From contig NZ_BAYX01000012.1 in assembly GCF_000696095.1 (NCBI RefSeq), forward strand, positions 124,001 to 188,000: 64,000 bases of DNA, written 5' to 3'. The position numbers and the translations under genes are program-made. A model generated the notes under the pieces. That model saw only the letters and a list, made by a program, of their open reading frames with translations, did not search any database and was not told the DNA's origin. Each line of letters opens with the position of its first letter. Within the stretch, counting starts at the first letter, position 1. The stretch is from Rhizobium rhizogenes NBRC 13257. Its GTDB lineage: Bacteria; Pseudomonadota; Alphaproteobacteria; Rhizobiales; Rhizobiaceae. This document shows, in pieces, positions 27,891 through 37,335 of the stretch.

Positions 27891-28500
27891 ATGACACTCA
27901 ACCACGGTCTCATGACCCTTTCCGATCGCATTGCTCGACTGCATGTCCAACTTAACGGGATGGAACCAGTGATCTGGCGCAGGGTCGAGGTGCCACTTAA
28001 CTTGAGCCTAAAGGATCTACACGACGTCATTCGGGCTCTGATGTTGTTCGAGGACTATCATCTCTTCGAATTTGAGGCTGGTGGTAGACGATATGATGTG
28101 TCGGATCCTGATGACGCATACACCCGAAAGACTAATGCCGCTCGGAACGTTCGCATTGGAGCACTGGTCGATCGCGGTGTCTCGACCGTCACCTATACCT
28201 ACAACTTCGGTGATGACTGGCAGCACTCCATCAATGCAAGCCATCGAGGACGGTAATCCAGCCCTTGAATATCCGCGCTTCCTCGTTGGTGAGCACAGGG
28301 CGCCGCCGGACGATGATTGGCGGAACATCCGGCTTTGCGGAGTTCCTGGACGCAATGACTAAGCCGCGGCACCCCATGGCAGGCACGCCTCCTCAGCGTC
28401 GCCAGCTTGAGCGCTGGTGTGGCGGCCGCTTTGATCCCGCCGACATCAGCATCGATATCGTCGAGGCCGTGTCGCGAACCACGTTCGGCGTCGAACCTTG
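27891..28500 (+). pseudogene. pRiA4b ORF-3-like protein, broken by two frameshifts
   Basis: The frame starting at 27891 gives the family opening (LHVQLNGMEPVIWRRVEVP ... YTYNFGDDWQHSI) and stops at 28256. The next part (QAIEDGNPALEYPRFLVGEH) continues in a second frame. The C-terminal part (GFAEFLDAMTKPRHPMAG ... WCGGRFDPADISIDIVEAV) continues in a third, ending near 28500. Joined, these make a roughly 200-residue plasmid pRiA4b ORF-3 domain, whose members are commonly found beside mobile elements and have no settled function. It lies between virB and virA with no vir box. Confidence 0.8.
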
Positions 28501-28928
28501 TAAAGGGGCTTTTCGAAAAGTCAGCACCGACAACGTTGATCACACCTCCGGAGAACTCGGCATTCAATGTGAGTTATCGCAACTCGATACCTCATGGCAT
28601 CATCGCCCCAGGTACATAGACGCGATGCCCAATAAGGGCGAAGACTTTTGCGAATTACGTCATCCAAAAGTTCGCTACTTGTCCCCCCAGGACGATGGTG
28701 GGACGTCCGAGCTTAGCGAACGGCTCGCCTTTTACCGAAAAGATTTCAGCAATCGTCGCCCGTTTTCCGGTCCCAGCAGCCGCCCGAACTATCTGCAGAA
28801 AACGACCGCGACAAACCATTACTAGCGCGCCCTGATCACTTGGATTGTACTATTGATCTGGTTATGTAATCTCATATCGAGCCGCGCCGAACAGATGTTC
28901 GGATTGCCCTCGTTCAAATTTGTCAACT
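28501..28928. other. Non-coding stretch between the pRiA4b remnant and virA
   Basis: About 430 bases. The plus frame stays open to 28825 but loses protein character after the pRiA4b domain. A reverse 57-codon frame at about 28653-28823 contains AAAGTGKRATI, a Walker-A-like string, but no further motif; too short to call. No terminator with a U-run was seen after virA. Confidence 0.4.
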
Positions 28929-31418
28929 CTATGTTTTGATTTTAGTGTGAATCGCATGCGCCATCGTTCTGGAAGATATAGGCTTGGGCAGAAAAAGTTC
29001 AGTTGTCATGTCATCCCTTGAAAGGGACATGTTAAGGTCATTTCCTCCAGTGATGATATACGCGGTCTTCAACGCCGCATGCAAAGCGGTTTCACTCTGA
29101 TTGATGGGAAGGGACGAATGGTCAACCAGAACCAGATCGGCTTGTTTGCCTTTTGAAATCCATTCACGAAACTCCTCAAATGCCCTAAAACCCACCGGTT
29201 CATAACCCAGAGCGGCAATCTTGTCTTCGTACACTTCCCTCAAGACGGGATCGGGTTCAACTAGTGCCACAGTCTCCCCGCTCCCGCGCGGTGTTTTACC
29301 GCGGCCAAAAAACGTGTCGGGGCTGACTGGCTCCTTAGAGGAAGGGGGTAGATAAATGTCAAAGCGCGTCCCTCGCCCGATAGTTGAGGTAACGTCGATG
29401 TATCCCGCAAGCCCGTTGATATGGCCATGCACGGTAGCGAGGCCCAGGCCAGTACCGCCGCTGCGAGCACGTGTTGTAAAGAAAGGCTCGAAAATGTGGG
29501 GTAGTACGTCCTCGGCAATGCCTTCACCGTTGTCGCTGACAGAAAGGAGAACGTAGTCGCCGGCTGGCATAACACCATGCGCCAGTATTTTCTGTCTCGA
29601 TACAAAAGTTCGGCCAACTATGATGTCGATTTGTCCATCGTCTGTGACGGCCTGGGAAGCGTTCTTGCAAAGATTCATAAGCATCTGCTGAAGCTCAAGC
29701 GGGCTTCCTTCGATCACGCTCTGCTTGTCATCAAACTTGAAATTAATATCGATGCTACCCTGCAATGCAACGCGTAACAAAGGAGCGATTTCCATCACTA
29801 GATCTGAGACACTAAACGGCTTTGTCACGCATTCTAGCTTTCGGCTCAGCGTCAAGATCTGATCGATAATGAGCCTGGCTCTGTCGCCCGACGAAATGAT
29901 ATAGTCAATGTATCTCCGGATGACAGATGATCGAGGCACCGTGTTTTGCGCCATTTCGGCGTGCCCGAGGATTGCCCCCAAAATGTTGTTGAATTCATGC
30001 GCTATTCCACCGGCAAGTGTGCCAACTGCCTGAAGGCGTTCCGCATGCTCCAATCGCCTCTCCAGAATATCGCATTCGGTCTGCTTGCGGCGAACATCGA
30101 TGTAATGGCAGAGGCAGGCGGTAGCGAGCTCAAGAAGCTGAATTTCACCCGGAGAAGGTCGCAGACGATAGCTTTGGTAACTTAGCGAACAAATCGCTAT
30201 CAGTTGATCCGTGGATTTGTGCGCCAGCAATATCGAAAGGCCTGGAATCTCCGGAGAAAAGCAGCCGACGTTTTGGGTCGACATGATGCGAAACACCGAC
30301 GCACGTTCGTCCGCTTTGGCAAAAGAAACCATTTCGCGTAGCGCCACATCTTTCCAGACAGGCTCGGGCAGCTTCGCAGTGAAGCTCTCGACGACCCACC
30401 TATCACCATGTTCCACCAATGCTAACGCACATGAATCGGCATTAAAGAAGCGCCGAATAATTCCAAGCGCAGCTTGCGCGGATGACGTGGTGGCCCCACC
30501 ACCTTCAAAGCAAACGCCAATCTCTTTGATTAGCTCTTCGTAATCCAAACGCCGCGCTAACCAATCCGTTTTCCGGCGCAGCCGATAGACCAGTGAGATC
30601 ATGTAGATGCAAAGGCCCACCGAAACGGAACCCAAGAAGATCCTTGCCCGCTGCTCTCTCGCGTTTTGTAAGCTATAGGCCTCCAAACACTTACGCTGCA
30701 ACCTTTCAGCAATCTCAGCGGTGTCAGAGGTCTGAATCATGTTTACCGCATCGTTCACCCGGGGCAGAAGCGACAAGACAATGCGACCCTCACGTATAAG
30801 TATACGCGCCGGAGCTTCATCCCCATCGCGTGAATTTTGGAGCCTATCGAGTTCCTGACTGATCTCCGCTGAAAGAGCTGCGCTTGGCTGACGCATAAAC
30901 TGCAGCATCAGGCTGGCCAATTCGATCGGTTTTTCGACCGCCCGATCCGTCGACGGCATTCTGGGAGGAATACTCAGCGCACGAGTGAAGCTGGCCAGTG
31001 AATCTTGCAGGAGCACGTTTTGCGTTCCGAACGCTGCGACCGCCGCGTCGGTCGTATCCACAGACACCTTTAGCTGGCCTAGCAGTTGAGAGAAATCGTT
31101 GCCGCTCACAAGATGGGATTGTTCAAATAGTCGCTTCAAATTTTCGAGGTTCTTCCGCAAAGCTCCCAACCTGGAGATAATGGGCCGGTAGTTCGCCACC
31201 AAACCAGCGTGAGCGCCGAGTACATCCCGCTGCAGCGAGGCACTGTCGATGTTAATTCCGCGCAATTGGGTCAGGATTGCCCGATTGGTTTCGTTGTCCT
31301 GCCAGCACTGAATTGCCACTAAGGCAAAAATCATTGCGGCAACTATCAGGGCCAGGATAGACCAAGGCTTGGCGCCTTGCTTGAAATCTTGCCGAGTCGG
31401 CGAAAACCTTCCGTTCAT
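28929..31418 (-). CDS. virA: VirA, sensor histidine kinase for plant phenolics, sugar and acid
   Basis: An 829-residue inner-membrane hybrid kinase, exact family length; the frame begins two codons earlier, but MNGRFSPTRQDF is the conserved start. Membrane helices at about 18-39 and 262-279 enclose the periplasmic domain that binds ChvE with sugars. A cytoplasmic linker domain (about 280-440) senses phenolics. The kinase follows, with phospho-acceptor His474 in GGIAHEFNN, then N box NLCKNASQAV, DNGEGI and GGTGLGLATVHG. The C-terminal receiver-like domain (about 710-829) modulates activity toward VirG. Alone in its operon. Confidence 0.97.
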   Translation of the reverse strand: MNGRFSPTRQDFKQGAKPWSILALIVAAMIFALVAIQCWQDNETNRAILTQLRGINIDSASLQRDVLGAHAGLVANYRPIISRLGALRKNLENLKRLFEQSHLVSGNDFSQLLGQLKVSVDTTDAAVAAFGTQNVLLQDSLASFTRALSIPPRMPSTDRAVEKPIELASLMLQFMRQPSAALSAEISQELDRLQNSRDGDEAPARILIREGRIVLSLLPRVNDAVNMIQTSDTAEIAERLQRKCLEAYSLQNAREQRARIFLGSVSVGLCIYMISLVYRLRRKTDWLARRLDYEELIKEIGVCFEGGGATTSSAQAALGIIRRFFNADSCALALVEHGDRWVVESFTAKLPEPVWKDVALREMVSFAKADERASVFRIMSTQNVGCFSPEIPGLSILLAHKSTDQLIAICSLSYQSYRLRPSPGEIQLLELATACLCHYIDVRRKQTECDILERRLEHAERLQAVGTLAGGIAHEFNNILGAILGHAEMAQNTVPRSSVIRRYIDYIISSGDRARLIIDQILTLSRKLECVTKPFSVSDLVMEIAPLLRVALQGSIDINFKFDDKQSVIEGSPLELQQMLMNLCKNASQAVTDDGQIDIIVGRTFVSRQKILAHGVMPAGDYVLLSVSDNGEGIAEDVLPHIFEPFFTTRARSGGTGLGLATVHGHINGLAGYIDVTSTIGRGTRFDIYLPPSSKEPVSPDTFFGRGKTPRGSGETVALVEPDPVLREVYEDKIAALGYEPVGFRAFEEFREWISKGKQADLVLVDHSSLPINQSETALHAALKTAYIITGGNDLNMSLSRDDMTTELFLPKPISSRTMAHAIHTKIKT

Positions 31419-32062
31419 CCGCACTTACTTCCTCGTGCCAACGCTCCCACTCCGGCGGCGCATAGGCCGCACGGTAGGCTTTGTAAATGGGGTTGAAATC
31501 ACAAACGTCGACTCAGTTTGTTTCAATTGAAACACAACCTTGGCTATGGCTTCTCCTGGCTGCCGAGGTGCTCTTTGACTCCGCGGTGGCTCATAGGATC
31601 GAATTGGTCAAATGTCGGGGTTTGCATCGAGAAAAAATGAAATCGTCGAGATAACCAAGAGCCTGATCATGCGTCGACAGGGCAAATTGCTATGCTACGA
31701 GCGGCGAGTAATGTCGTGGCGGGGCGGCGAAACAAAGTGGTGTCCATAGCGCTCCAAAGGCTGTCGTCTACGAAAGAGCGAGGACATCGGCGATATTTGA
31801 AACCCAACTGGCTATTTCATGTGCATATCAATGAAATATTCTTCAGACGCATTTTCGTTTTAGGTCACCCGCAGCAGCACGCAACGTCAGAAACGCAGAG
31901 TTACAAATGTAGCGCGATACGGCGCCCAATCCTGACCAATTGCCATAACTTATGGCAGGCTAATTGGGTTACGCTTGAAACCAATCTGCGCTCCCCTGTA
32001 ATCATCATACTGCAGATGGGCTGCACATATCATCGGTAGGCTTACACAAGGAGTACGATGAC
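31419..32062. other. virA upstream region
   Basis: About 640 bases. It contains the palindromic vir box at 31520-31533 for virA. The rest (31560-32040) is AT-leaning with no supported gene. A 115-codon plus frame at 31692-32039 lacks a ribosome site and protein-like composition. Confidence 0.5.
31520..31533 (-). promoter_or_regulatory. Palindromic vir box of virA
   Basis: GTTTCAATTGAAAC is a perfect 14-base palindrome containing the full TNCAATTGAAAY consensus in both directions. It lies about 100 bases upstream of the virA start. virA is autoregulated through VirG in known Ti plasmids, which this supports. Confidence 0.85.
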
Positions 32063-32317
32063 ATGGAACACCAAAAGAAAACAGACAAGCGGCGCAGCGA
32101 CTTACACCTGCGATTGGTAACCATCGACGGCGTATCCCTACCCAGCCTACAATTGTTACCCGACCATCAGCCGCGTCCCACGTCAACGAAGAGATCCTTT
32201 TTCGAACAATTGCTCCTCGATTTTGCTTTTGGCTCCGAACTATTTTATCCGATCCAGCTATACGAGCATCTCGCAGTGAGCGAGGGGGAGGACAAGGAGC
32301 GCCAGCTCGGCATGTAA
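32063..32317 (+). CDS. Small hypothetical protein
   Basis: An 84-codon frame with ACAAGGAG well placed before the ATG. The product is hydrophilic, with a basic start (EHQKKTDKRRSD) and a central part that reads like a folded segment (HLRLVTIDGVSLPSLQLLP and FFEQLLLDFAFGSELFYP). I do not recognise it. It stands on the strand opposite virA and virK. A loose CAATTG-containing site (31938-31949) lies upstream, but it is too weak to call a vir box. Confidence 0.5.
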   Translation: MEHQKKTDKRRSDLHLRLVTIDGVSLPSLQLLPDHQPRPTSTKRSFFEQLLLDFAFGSELFYPIQLYEHLAVSEGEDKERQLGM

Positions 32318-32824
32318 GAATAACGGTCGGTGGACTTGGGAAAATTCCAACCGGCCGCCACGCCCTGGTTTGAAACCCAACTCTATTGGATTTTCATATG
32401 TCATCATGAAATTTGTCGCGACGCGGACGAAAAATTAACGTGGTATCAATGTCACCAGCGCTGGCAAATCCACCCATAGGCCCGCGAGCGGGTGGCATAC
32501 CATGGACGACATCGATGCGACGCAAGCAAAGGACGGTTTGGGTACGGAGGCTTCAACGGTTGCGAACCTTTACGGCCGGGACATCGAAAGCTAGTAAAAA
32601 AGTCGATGGGAACCTTAACGGGCATATAATGGGTAGCCGCCGGCATCGTATAACGACAAGACCGCTCTTCCCTCGGCGTCGCCGACGAGGCCGGCTTGGC
32701 GCACTCCGCTTCCGCTGGGGTTGGCAGTGAAGTTTTTCAGGCACCGATCCGAGATGGTATTCCTGCCCTGATCGAGCTCGGCCGGCTGCTAGATTACCGA
32801 GCAGATTCTCCGGGGGCAATCAAA
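32318..32824. other. Decayed coding sequence between the small ORF and virK
   Basis: About 500 bases with no intact gene. Two plus-strand pieces still look like protein: MDDIDATQAKDGLGTEAST from about 32501, and a frame ending at 32833 containing VGSEVFQAPIRDGIPALIEL then GRLLDYRADSPGAIKSL. They are in different frames with stops between, and suggest the wreck of one gene that I cannot identify. Confidence 0.4.
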
Positions 32825-33262
32825 TCACTCTGAAGCGAAGAAACTCAATCCACGACTGATTGCGCAATTGTAGACCAAACTGGTACCTTTTCGCTCATAG
32901 CTTGGCATTTTGAATACGACCATGGTGAGTTCGGCATTGCCATCCAACCTGATGTGATAGCGAAGAAATTGAAGAATGGGCTCACCGTCACGATCAATCG
33001 TAAAGTGCTGGTCGGCAAACGCAAGGGTGCCGTCAGCTGTGATCCTGTACCCCTCTATTCGGATGCCTCCACGCGTCTTCGTCGGCGGTGTAACGCCGTT
33101 CGCGGGAGTGCATAAACTTAAGTCAATCGCGACACTCACCGGCTTGCCAGTTGTCAGGGCGAGCTCAATCTCGGGAAAAGTCGCGAGCACATGAAGATCG
33201 TTGGCAGCATTCACCGCTGTAGCCAAGAGTACCCCGAACAAGGTTGGGACGATATGCTTCAT
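32825..33262 (-). CDS. virK: VirK, small secreted vir-regulon protein
   Basis: A 145-residue protein with a clear signal peptide (MKHIVPTLFGVLLATAVNAA, cleaved near residue 20), matching the size and pattern of VirK. Conserved features include the double use of GKPVSVAIDLSLC and the FTIDRDGEPILQFLRY core. VirK belongs to the AcvB/VirJ-era set of VirG-induced genes of unknown, non-essential function; the mature protein is probably periplasmic. It sits between virA and virF. No strong vir box is visible immediately upstream. Confidence 0.8.
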   Translation of the reverse strand: MKHIVPTLFGVLLATAVNAANDLHVLATFPEIELALTTGKPVSVAIDLSLCTPANGVTPPTKTRGGIRIEGYRITADGTLAFADQHFTIDRDGEPILQFLRYHIRLDGNAELTMVVFKMPSYERKGTSLVYNCAISRGLSFFASE

Positions 33263-33852
33263 AGCTGATCCATTTTAGAACGAGTAAAAGAATTGAGAGC
33301 ATCACGATACCAAGGAATGGAGATTGCGCGCAGCGCTGAGAAGGTCGATTCTACTACCAGATCCCGTCTTGCAGTCGTTCCGCCAGCCTAATGAGAAGGA
33401 ATTCTCAGTAGGGACGAAGACTTCACTGGGATGGGTTCTTTCGACATTTTCACCGGTTTCTTTCGGCGTGAAGGATTGAGGGCGAAGGATCCTCGATAAA
33501 GCTCCGAGCGCCATCGGCGATCCATACTCCAAACCGCACGCAACCTGCAGCTTCGGTACATTATGGATCCTTCGATGGTAAGAAGCGCAACCGCAAAGTC
33601 GTCGGTTAGCAGGCGGCTCGGTTGCGCTGCCACCGTTGTTAGAATTTTCACACCCGCATATGTTTCGTTTATTTGCCCACACTCACGGGGCTCCGAAACC
33701 TTTCTTTTTCCCAAGGCGACCATCGGCAAAAATCGGCTCCAACAGGTACACTCTACATGCACCTGTCAAACGACATCCGGAACTGGGCCAGGGGCGACGA
33801 CGCCAAACCTGATGCCGTGGAGCGACGCAAGCAGCGCCGTCGATCCAGGAAA
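33263..33852. other. virK-virF gap with an uncertain reverse frame
   Basis: About 590 bases. Reverse frames at 33388-33762 (124 codons) and 33302-33682 overlap. The first contains some protein-like text (ILTTVAAQPSRLLTDDFAVA, then LLTIEGSIMY), but no good ribosome site and no recognised domain. It could be a degraded or short vir-regulon gene. I do not call it. Confidence 0.35.
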
Positions 33853-34791
33853 TTATCGCGATAATCCGGACCGACTTCTGTCACGCGAAGAAGCATCTAG
33901 CTCGGCCTTTGTACGAGTGTAGGCATCATTAATATTTTTCTCAAAGCTTTCGTTGGCCGTTAGAAGTCCGATAGCAGTTGGTCCCCCTCTTGCTACGGAC
34001 GCGCTATACCTTTCGATTGCTTCAATTGCTGCGTCTACAGCTCTGACTTCCGGCTCCGCCGCATCCCTATATCTTCTGGGATTTGCATCCATTGCTTTTT
34101 GAACCTCGAAATCCTCAGTGGCTCGGCGAAACAGGGGAGATAGTCGCGGACGATCATTCCTCTCTTGTTGTATTCGAGCTTGTTGGTCCGCATTCAGGTA
34201 CTTTTCGCCTTGGATCAGCACGTCGGCCGCAGGGCATTTCTGGCCCATATTCCAAGTCAGAGGAGGATCCAGATGCAAAATTTCGATGGAGCGTTCGATG
34301 AGGCGTGTCTTGTTAACTTCGCCAAGATCATCCAGATGCTTTATGACGCTGAGAATCGCATCGCATTGAGCAGATTCTGGCAAGTTGAGAATATTGACGA
34401 CAAATCTCGATTTTCCCGCTTCAGATTGGAATTTAAGAATTGATCCGACGGCTCGCGTTCTAGCTGTCGGAGAAGGTCTGTTCACTTCCCACTCAGGCAA
34501 TTGATCTCCAGGAATGACCGTATCGAACACGGCTTTGGCAGAAGCGCCAATTCGCTTCATGCGAGCGTGATATTTTCCGACAGGATCACTTCCAACGGCT
34601 TCGCGACCTACCCGCCCTGCACGCTCCAGGCTTCCGAGATTCCGTGCCGTTTCCACCGGGTCCGGCGTGGGAATATAAGTCGCAACCTTAGCCCAAAGCT
34701 CGGAAGGCAACCCTGTGCTTGCCGAAATGGAACGGACTTCTGCATGAGAAGCACCAGGTTCGTCATTGAAGTTTCGTTGGCTGGGTTCCAT
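33853..34791 (-). CDS. virF: VirF, F-box effector
   Basis: A 312-residue translocated effector, the family length (about 313). VirF enters plant cells and, through its F-box, joins plant SKP1-type SCF ubiquitin ligases to degrade VIP1 and VirE2 and so uncoat the T-complex. The F-box begins at residue 29 (LPSELWAKVATYIPTPDPVE), with the Leu-Pro pair that contacts SKP1. The tail SSRDRSRSGLSR is the arginine-rich secretion signal. The ATG follows AAAAGGAG. A paralogue lies at 62.1 kb. The gene is monocistronic. Confidence 0.94.
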   Translation of the reverse strand: MEPSQRNFNDEPGASHAEVRSISASTGLPSELWAKVATYIPTPDPVETARNLGSLERAGRVGREAVGSDPVGKYHARMKRIGASAKAVFDTVIPGDQLPEWEVNRPSPTARTRAVGSILKFQSEAGKSRFVVNILNLPESAQCDAILSVIKHLDDLGEVNKTRLIERSIEILHLDPPLTWNMGQKCPAADVLIQGEKYLNADQQARIQQERNDRPRLSPLFRRATEDFEVQKAMDANPRRYRDAAEPEVRAVDAAIEAIERYSASVARGGPTAIGLLTANESFEKNINDAYTRTKAELDASSRDRSRSGLSR

Positions 34792-34844
34792 TATCCAAAC
34801 TCCTTTTCCCTAAATCATCCGAAGCCTACTTCGATAAAGAACGA

Positions 34845-34856
34845 GTCTCAATTTTT
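34845..34856 (-). promoter_or_regulatory. Weak vir-box-like site upstream of virF
   Basis: Read on the minus strand, AAAAATTGAGAC matches about 9 of 12 consensus positions, roughly 55-65 bases before the virF ATG in a very AT-rich stretch (34845-34900). virF is VirG-induced in octopine plasmids. The match alone is weak. Confidence 0.35.
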
Positions 34857-35279
34857 ATTGTATTATTTTTGTAATGTACAACTTATAATTTAGTCCAATG
34901 ATATGGGTACAGGCTTGGGATCTAAATCCACAAATGACTGGGGTGACCCGCTCGTAAGAATGTCTAACTTAAGATTGCAAGCGTTCTACAACCCCAAGGC
35001 ATATCGTTTCAGGAGTCCTTTGTTCAGCGTGTTGAGGTCAAGCGCTTTTGAGCTTTCAGCTTCTCGACAGTTCGACGTCTCTCGCGGGCCCTCGCTTCTC
35101 TTCGGGATCGGCGCATGCCCTCCCAGCATGGGATCAGTAGAATGAGATGGCCCAAATCTGTTGCGCGTTCTGACTGCGGTGAAGCGATCGACAGAAGAGC
35201 CCAGCGAGCTCACCTCATCCATCGTCCCGCAGGGGCGCCTTTCCACCGGTTAGCGGAATCTTTCCAGACTCCTCTCAGA
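34857..35279. other. Gap between virF and the IS remnant
   Basis: About 420 bases without a supported gene. The right part is likely debris attached to the IS110-family remnant. Short frames on both strands show no recognisable protein. Confidence 0.4.
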
Positions 35280-35926
35280 CAGACGCAGGCATATTCGCCC
35301 ATTTCCAACGGAATTCTGTTCCGTCGCGCCACATGCGGTGCGTGATCACAGCAAGGCGGCGCGCCAGCGCGACAATCGGTTTTTGCCGGCCGCGTCGCTT
35401 GGCAACCTGCATGGCCCAGGCTTTGAGCCAGGACCATCTCTGGGACCCCGTCGCAGCATGACTTGTGCGGCCTCATACAGCAGCACTCGCATGGCTTCAT
35501 CGCCGCGAACTGGGGTCAATCCGAGGGATGGCCCAACGGCTTTCGAATTCTTGAAGCGGGCAGGAACGTCGATCGTGCTCATAAAGCGAGCGACGTAACC
35601 GGGCCGACACCAGGAACCGTCATTAAACGTCTGCAGATCGCATTACCCTTGGCGATTTCTGACACTTTCCGATGTAGGCGGGAAAACTCTTCACGCAGCT
35701 TTTGCCTGGTGGTGAGGAGCGCGGCCATGATCTCCGCCAGATCGGGAATGTCTTCTGTGAGCTCGCGGACCCTATCCTCGAGATCGGCCGTCCCAACTAA
35801 ACCAACTTTGAGCTCAAAATTGCGCAAGCGGCCGCGAATGTCATTCGCGATGTCAATTGCTTTCTCCTGCAGAAGCTTGCGCGCAGTTTGCAGCGCGCAC
35901 CGCTTCTGACTCGTTAATTTCTTCAC
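35280..35926 (-). pseudogene. IS110-family transposase remnant
   Basis: Reverse-strand pieces of a DEDD-type IS110/IS116/IS902 transposase. The coiled-coil middle and the helix-hairpin-helix segment (RRLMTVPGVGPVTSLAL) are in one frame at 35579-35926. The C-terminal domain (SKAVGPSLGLTPVRGDEAMR then VLLYEAAQVMLRR) is in another at 35346-35582. A third frame holds the end (about 35290-35400, KPIVALARRLAV-type). Between LGLTPVR and GDEAMR the usual roughly 20 residues are missing. The N-terminal catalytic domain is absent. So it is a frameshifted, internally deleted fragment, inactive. Confidence 0.85.
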
Positions 35927-36085
35927 ATGGCCGGGCGGAACAGGTCAATTATGCGCGGCGCTATTTAACATTGCGGTCTGATTACCGCTGTTGATATTAG
36001 GCTATAGACTGCTGCTGTAATTCAAAGAGCCAACCCGAAATAGCCGCATCGGACGACTTAGGTGTGATGCGACAGAAGCTACCGA

Positions 36086-37261
36086 TCATATCAGCGTAAC
36101 TGGAAGATTAATCGGTCCGCGGAAGCCAAAACCGCGCCACTGCACCGCGTCCGGGTTAGGCAGCGCCATATTCGGAAAGCGCTCAAGCAGCATGGGCAAC
36201 ATGATTGCCCCAACGGTTTGACGCGAGATTTGCGCACCGGCACAGTGATGCGGTCCTGAACCGAAGGACTGATGCGCGTTCCCATTGCGGAAGGCATTGA
36301 AGCGCTCTCCGTCCTCAAAGACATCCTCATCTCGATTGGCAGAGGCTTGGATGGTCATCACGGTATCGCCCTTCGGTATGAGAAAACCACGAATTTCCGT
36401 GTCCTCCAGCACGAGGCGCGAACTCGCCTGGATCGGCGCAACCCAGCGCACTCCCTCCTCGAAGACCTGCCCCCAGCATTGCTGCCTCTTTACCTCTTCG
36501 AATTGTTCGGGATTGGTCAGCAATCCATAGACAATCGTGCCGAGAGCATCGCGAGGCTCATTGATCCCTCCGCCGATGGCGATCTTAATGTTGGCATATA
36601 TCTGGCTCATGGGTATGGGATCGGGCGCGTTCACCATGATCGCGAAAGCCGACGGGTTCGGCTCCGCCCGGTGCTTTTCGACAAGGATATCGAATAGCCT
36701 GTCCATCTCCGCATTGGCTTCGTCCGACCGCTCGAAGGGCTCGGGACGCCATCCGAAGTTGCCCGCCCCGTCAATGAGCCGCTGCGACCAACGTATCATC
36801 TCCGCGTCGGATGCTTCGCAAATTCCAAGGATATGAGCCAGGATGCGGGCGGCCACCGGGCCGCAGATTTCCGCAAATAGATCTACGGTGTCGCCGCGCG
36901 GAAGGCGATCAAGATAGTCATTCACGATGTCCCGATAGATCGGCGCCCAGTGCTCCGCGATCGTCTTGGGGGCGAAGGCCTTGGCCATGGCCATTCTTTC
37001 GCGGACGTGTTCCGCTCCATCCTTACGCATCAGAGTATGGGCCTGAAAGGCCGGCTTCATCGGTGTGCTGGGGTCATTAGAACTGAAGCGCGCGGGATCA
37101 TCCTTCACCATCTTGGTATCGGAGGCCTTAGTCAAAAACGTCCGCTTCACCGAGGCGACACGCACCACCGGGGTCTGCGCGCGCATTCGGCGATAAATCG
37201 GATAGGGATCAAGCGTAAGGTCGTCGATCGTCGTTACACCATCCACTGGCGCCAATTGCAT
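36086..37261 (-). CDS. virH2: VirH2, cytochrome P450 (CYP104 type)
   Basis: A 391-residue soluble bacterial P450, second gene of the plant-inducible virH (pinF) operon. Known VirH2 O-demethylates vir-inducing phenolics such as ferulate, detoxifying them. The heme-binding loop is SFGSGPHHCAGAQISR, with the Cys ligand. The K-helix E-x-x-R is EEGVR. The I-helix reads IGGGINEPRDAL, where most P450s have A-G-x-D-T. The ATG follows GGGAGG. It starts 74 bases after virH1; downstream are about 160 bases and then the IS remnant. Confidence 0.9.
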   Translation of the reverse strand: MQLAPVDGVTTIDDLTLDPYPIYRRMRAQTPVVRVASVKRTFLTKASDTKMVKDDPARFSSNDPSTPMKPAFQAHTLMRKDGAEHVRERMAMAKAFAPKTIAEHWAPIYRDIVNDYLDRLPRGDTVDLFAEICGPVAARILAHILGICEASDAEMIRWSQRLIDGAGNFGWRPEPFERSDEANAEMDRLFDILVEKHRAEPNPSAFAIMVNAPDPIPMSQIYANIKIAIGGGINEPRDALGTIVYGLLTNPEQFEEVKRQQCWGQVFEEGVRWVAPIQASSRLVLEDTEIRGFLIPKGDTVMTIQASANRDEDVFEDGERFNAFRNGNAHQSFGSGPHHCAGAQISRQTVGAIMLPMLLERFPNMALPNPDAVQWRGFGFRGPINLPVTLI

Positions 37262-37335
37262 GAGAATCCTCCCAATTCATCTAAGACAGAGCGTGACACG
37301 CCATCCTTCCGCCGAGCGAGCAGCGCGGATTGAGC

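Noticed and set aside
28653..28823. Reverse frame with Walker-A-like AAAGTGKRATI
   Set aside because: Only 57 codons, no second ATPase motif, and the key position after GK is Arg; probably coincidence or a very small relic.
31938..31949. CAATTG-containing site as a vir box for the small ORF at 32063
   Set aside because: Only about 8 of 12 consensus positions match, close to chance in AT-rich DNA.
33388..33762. 124-codon reverse frame between virK and virF
   Set aside because: No ribosome site, no recognised domain, and overlapping frames of similar quality.
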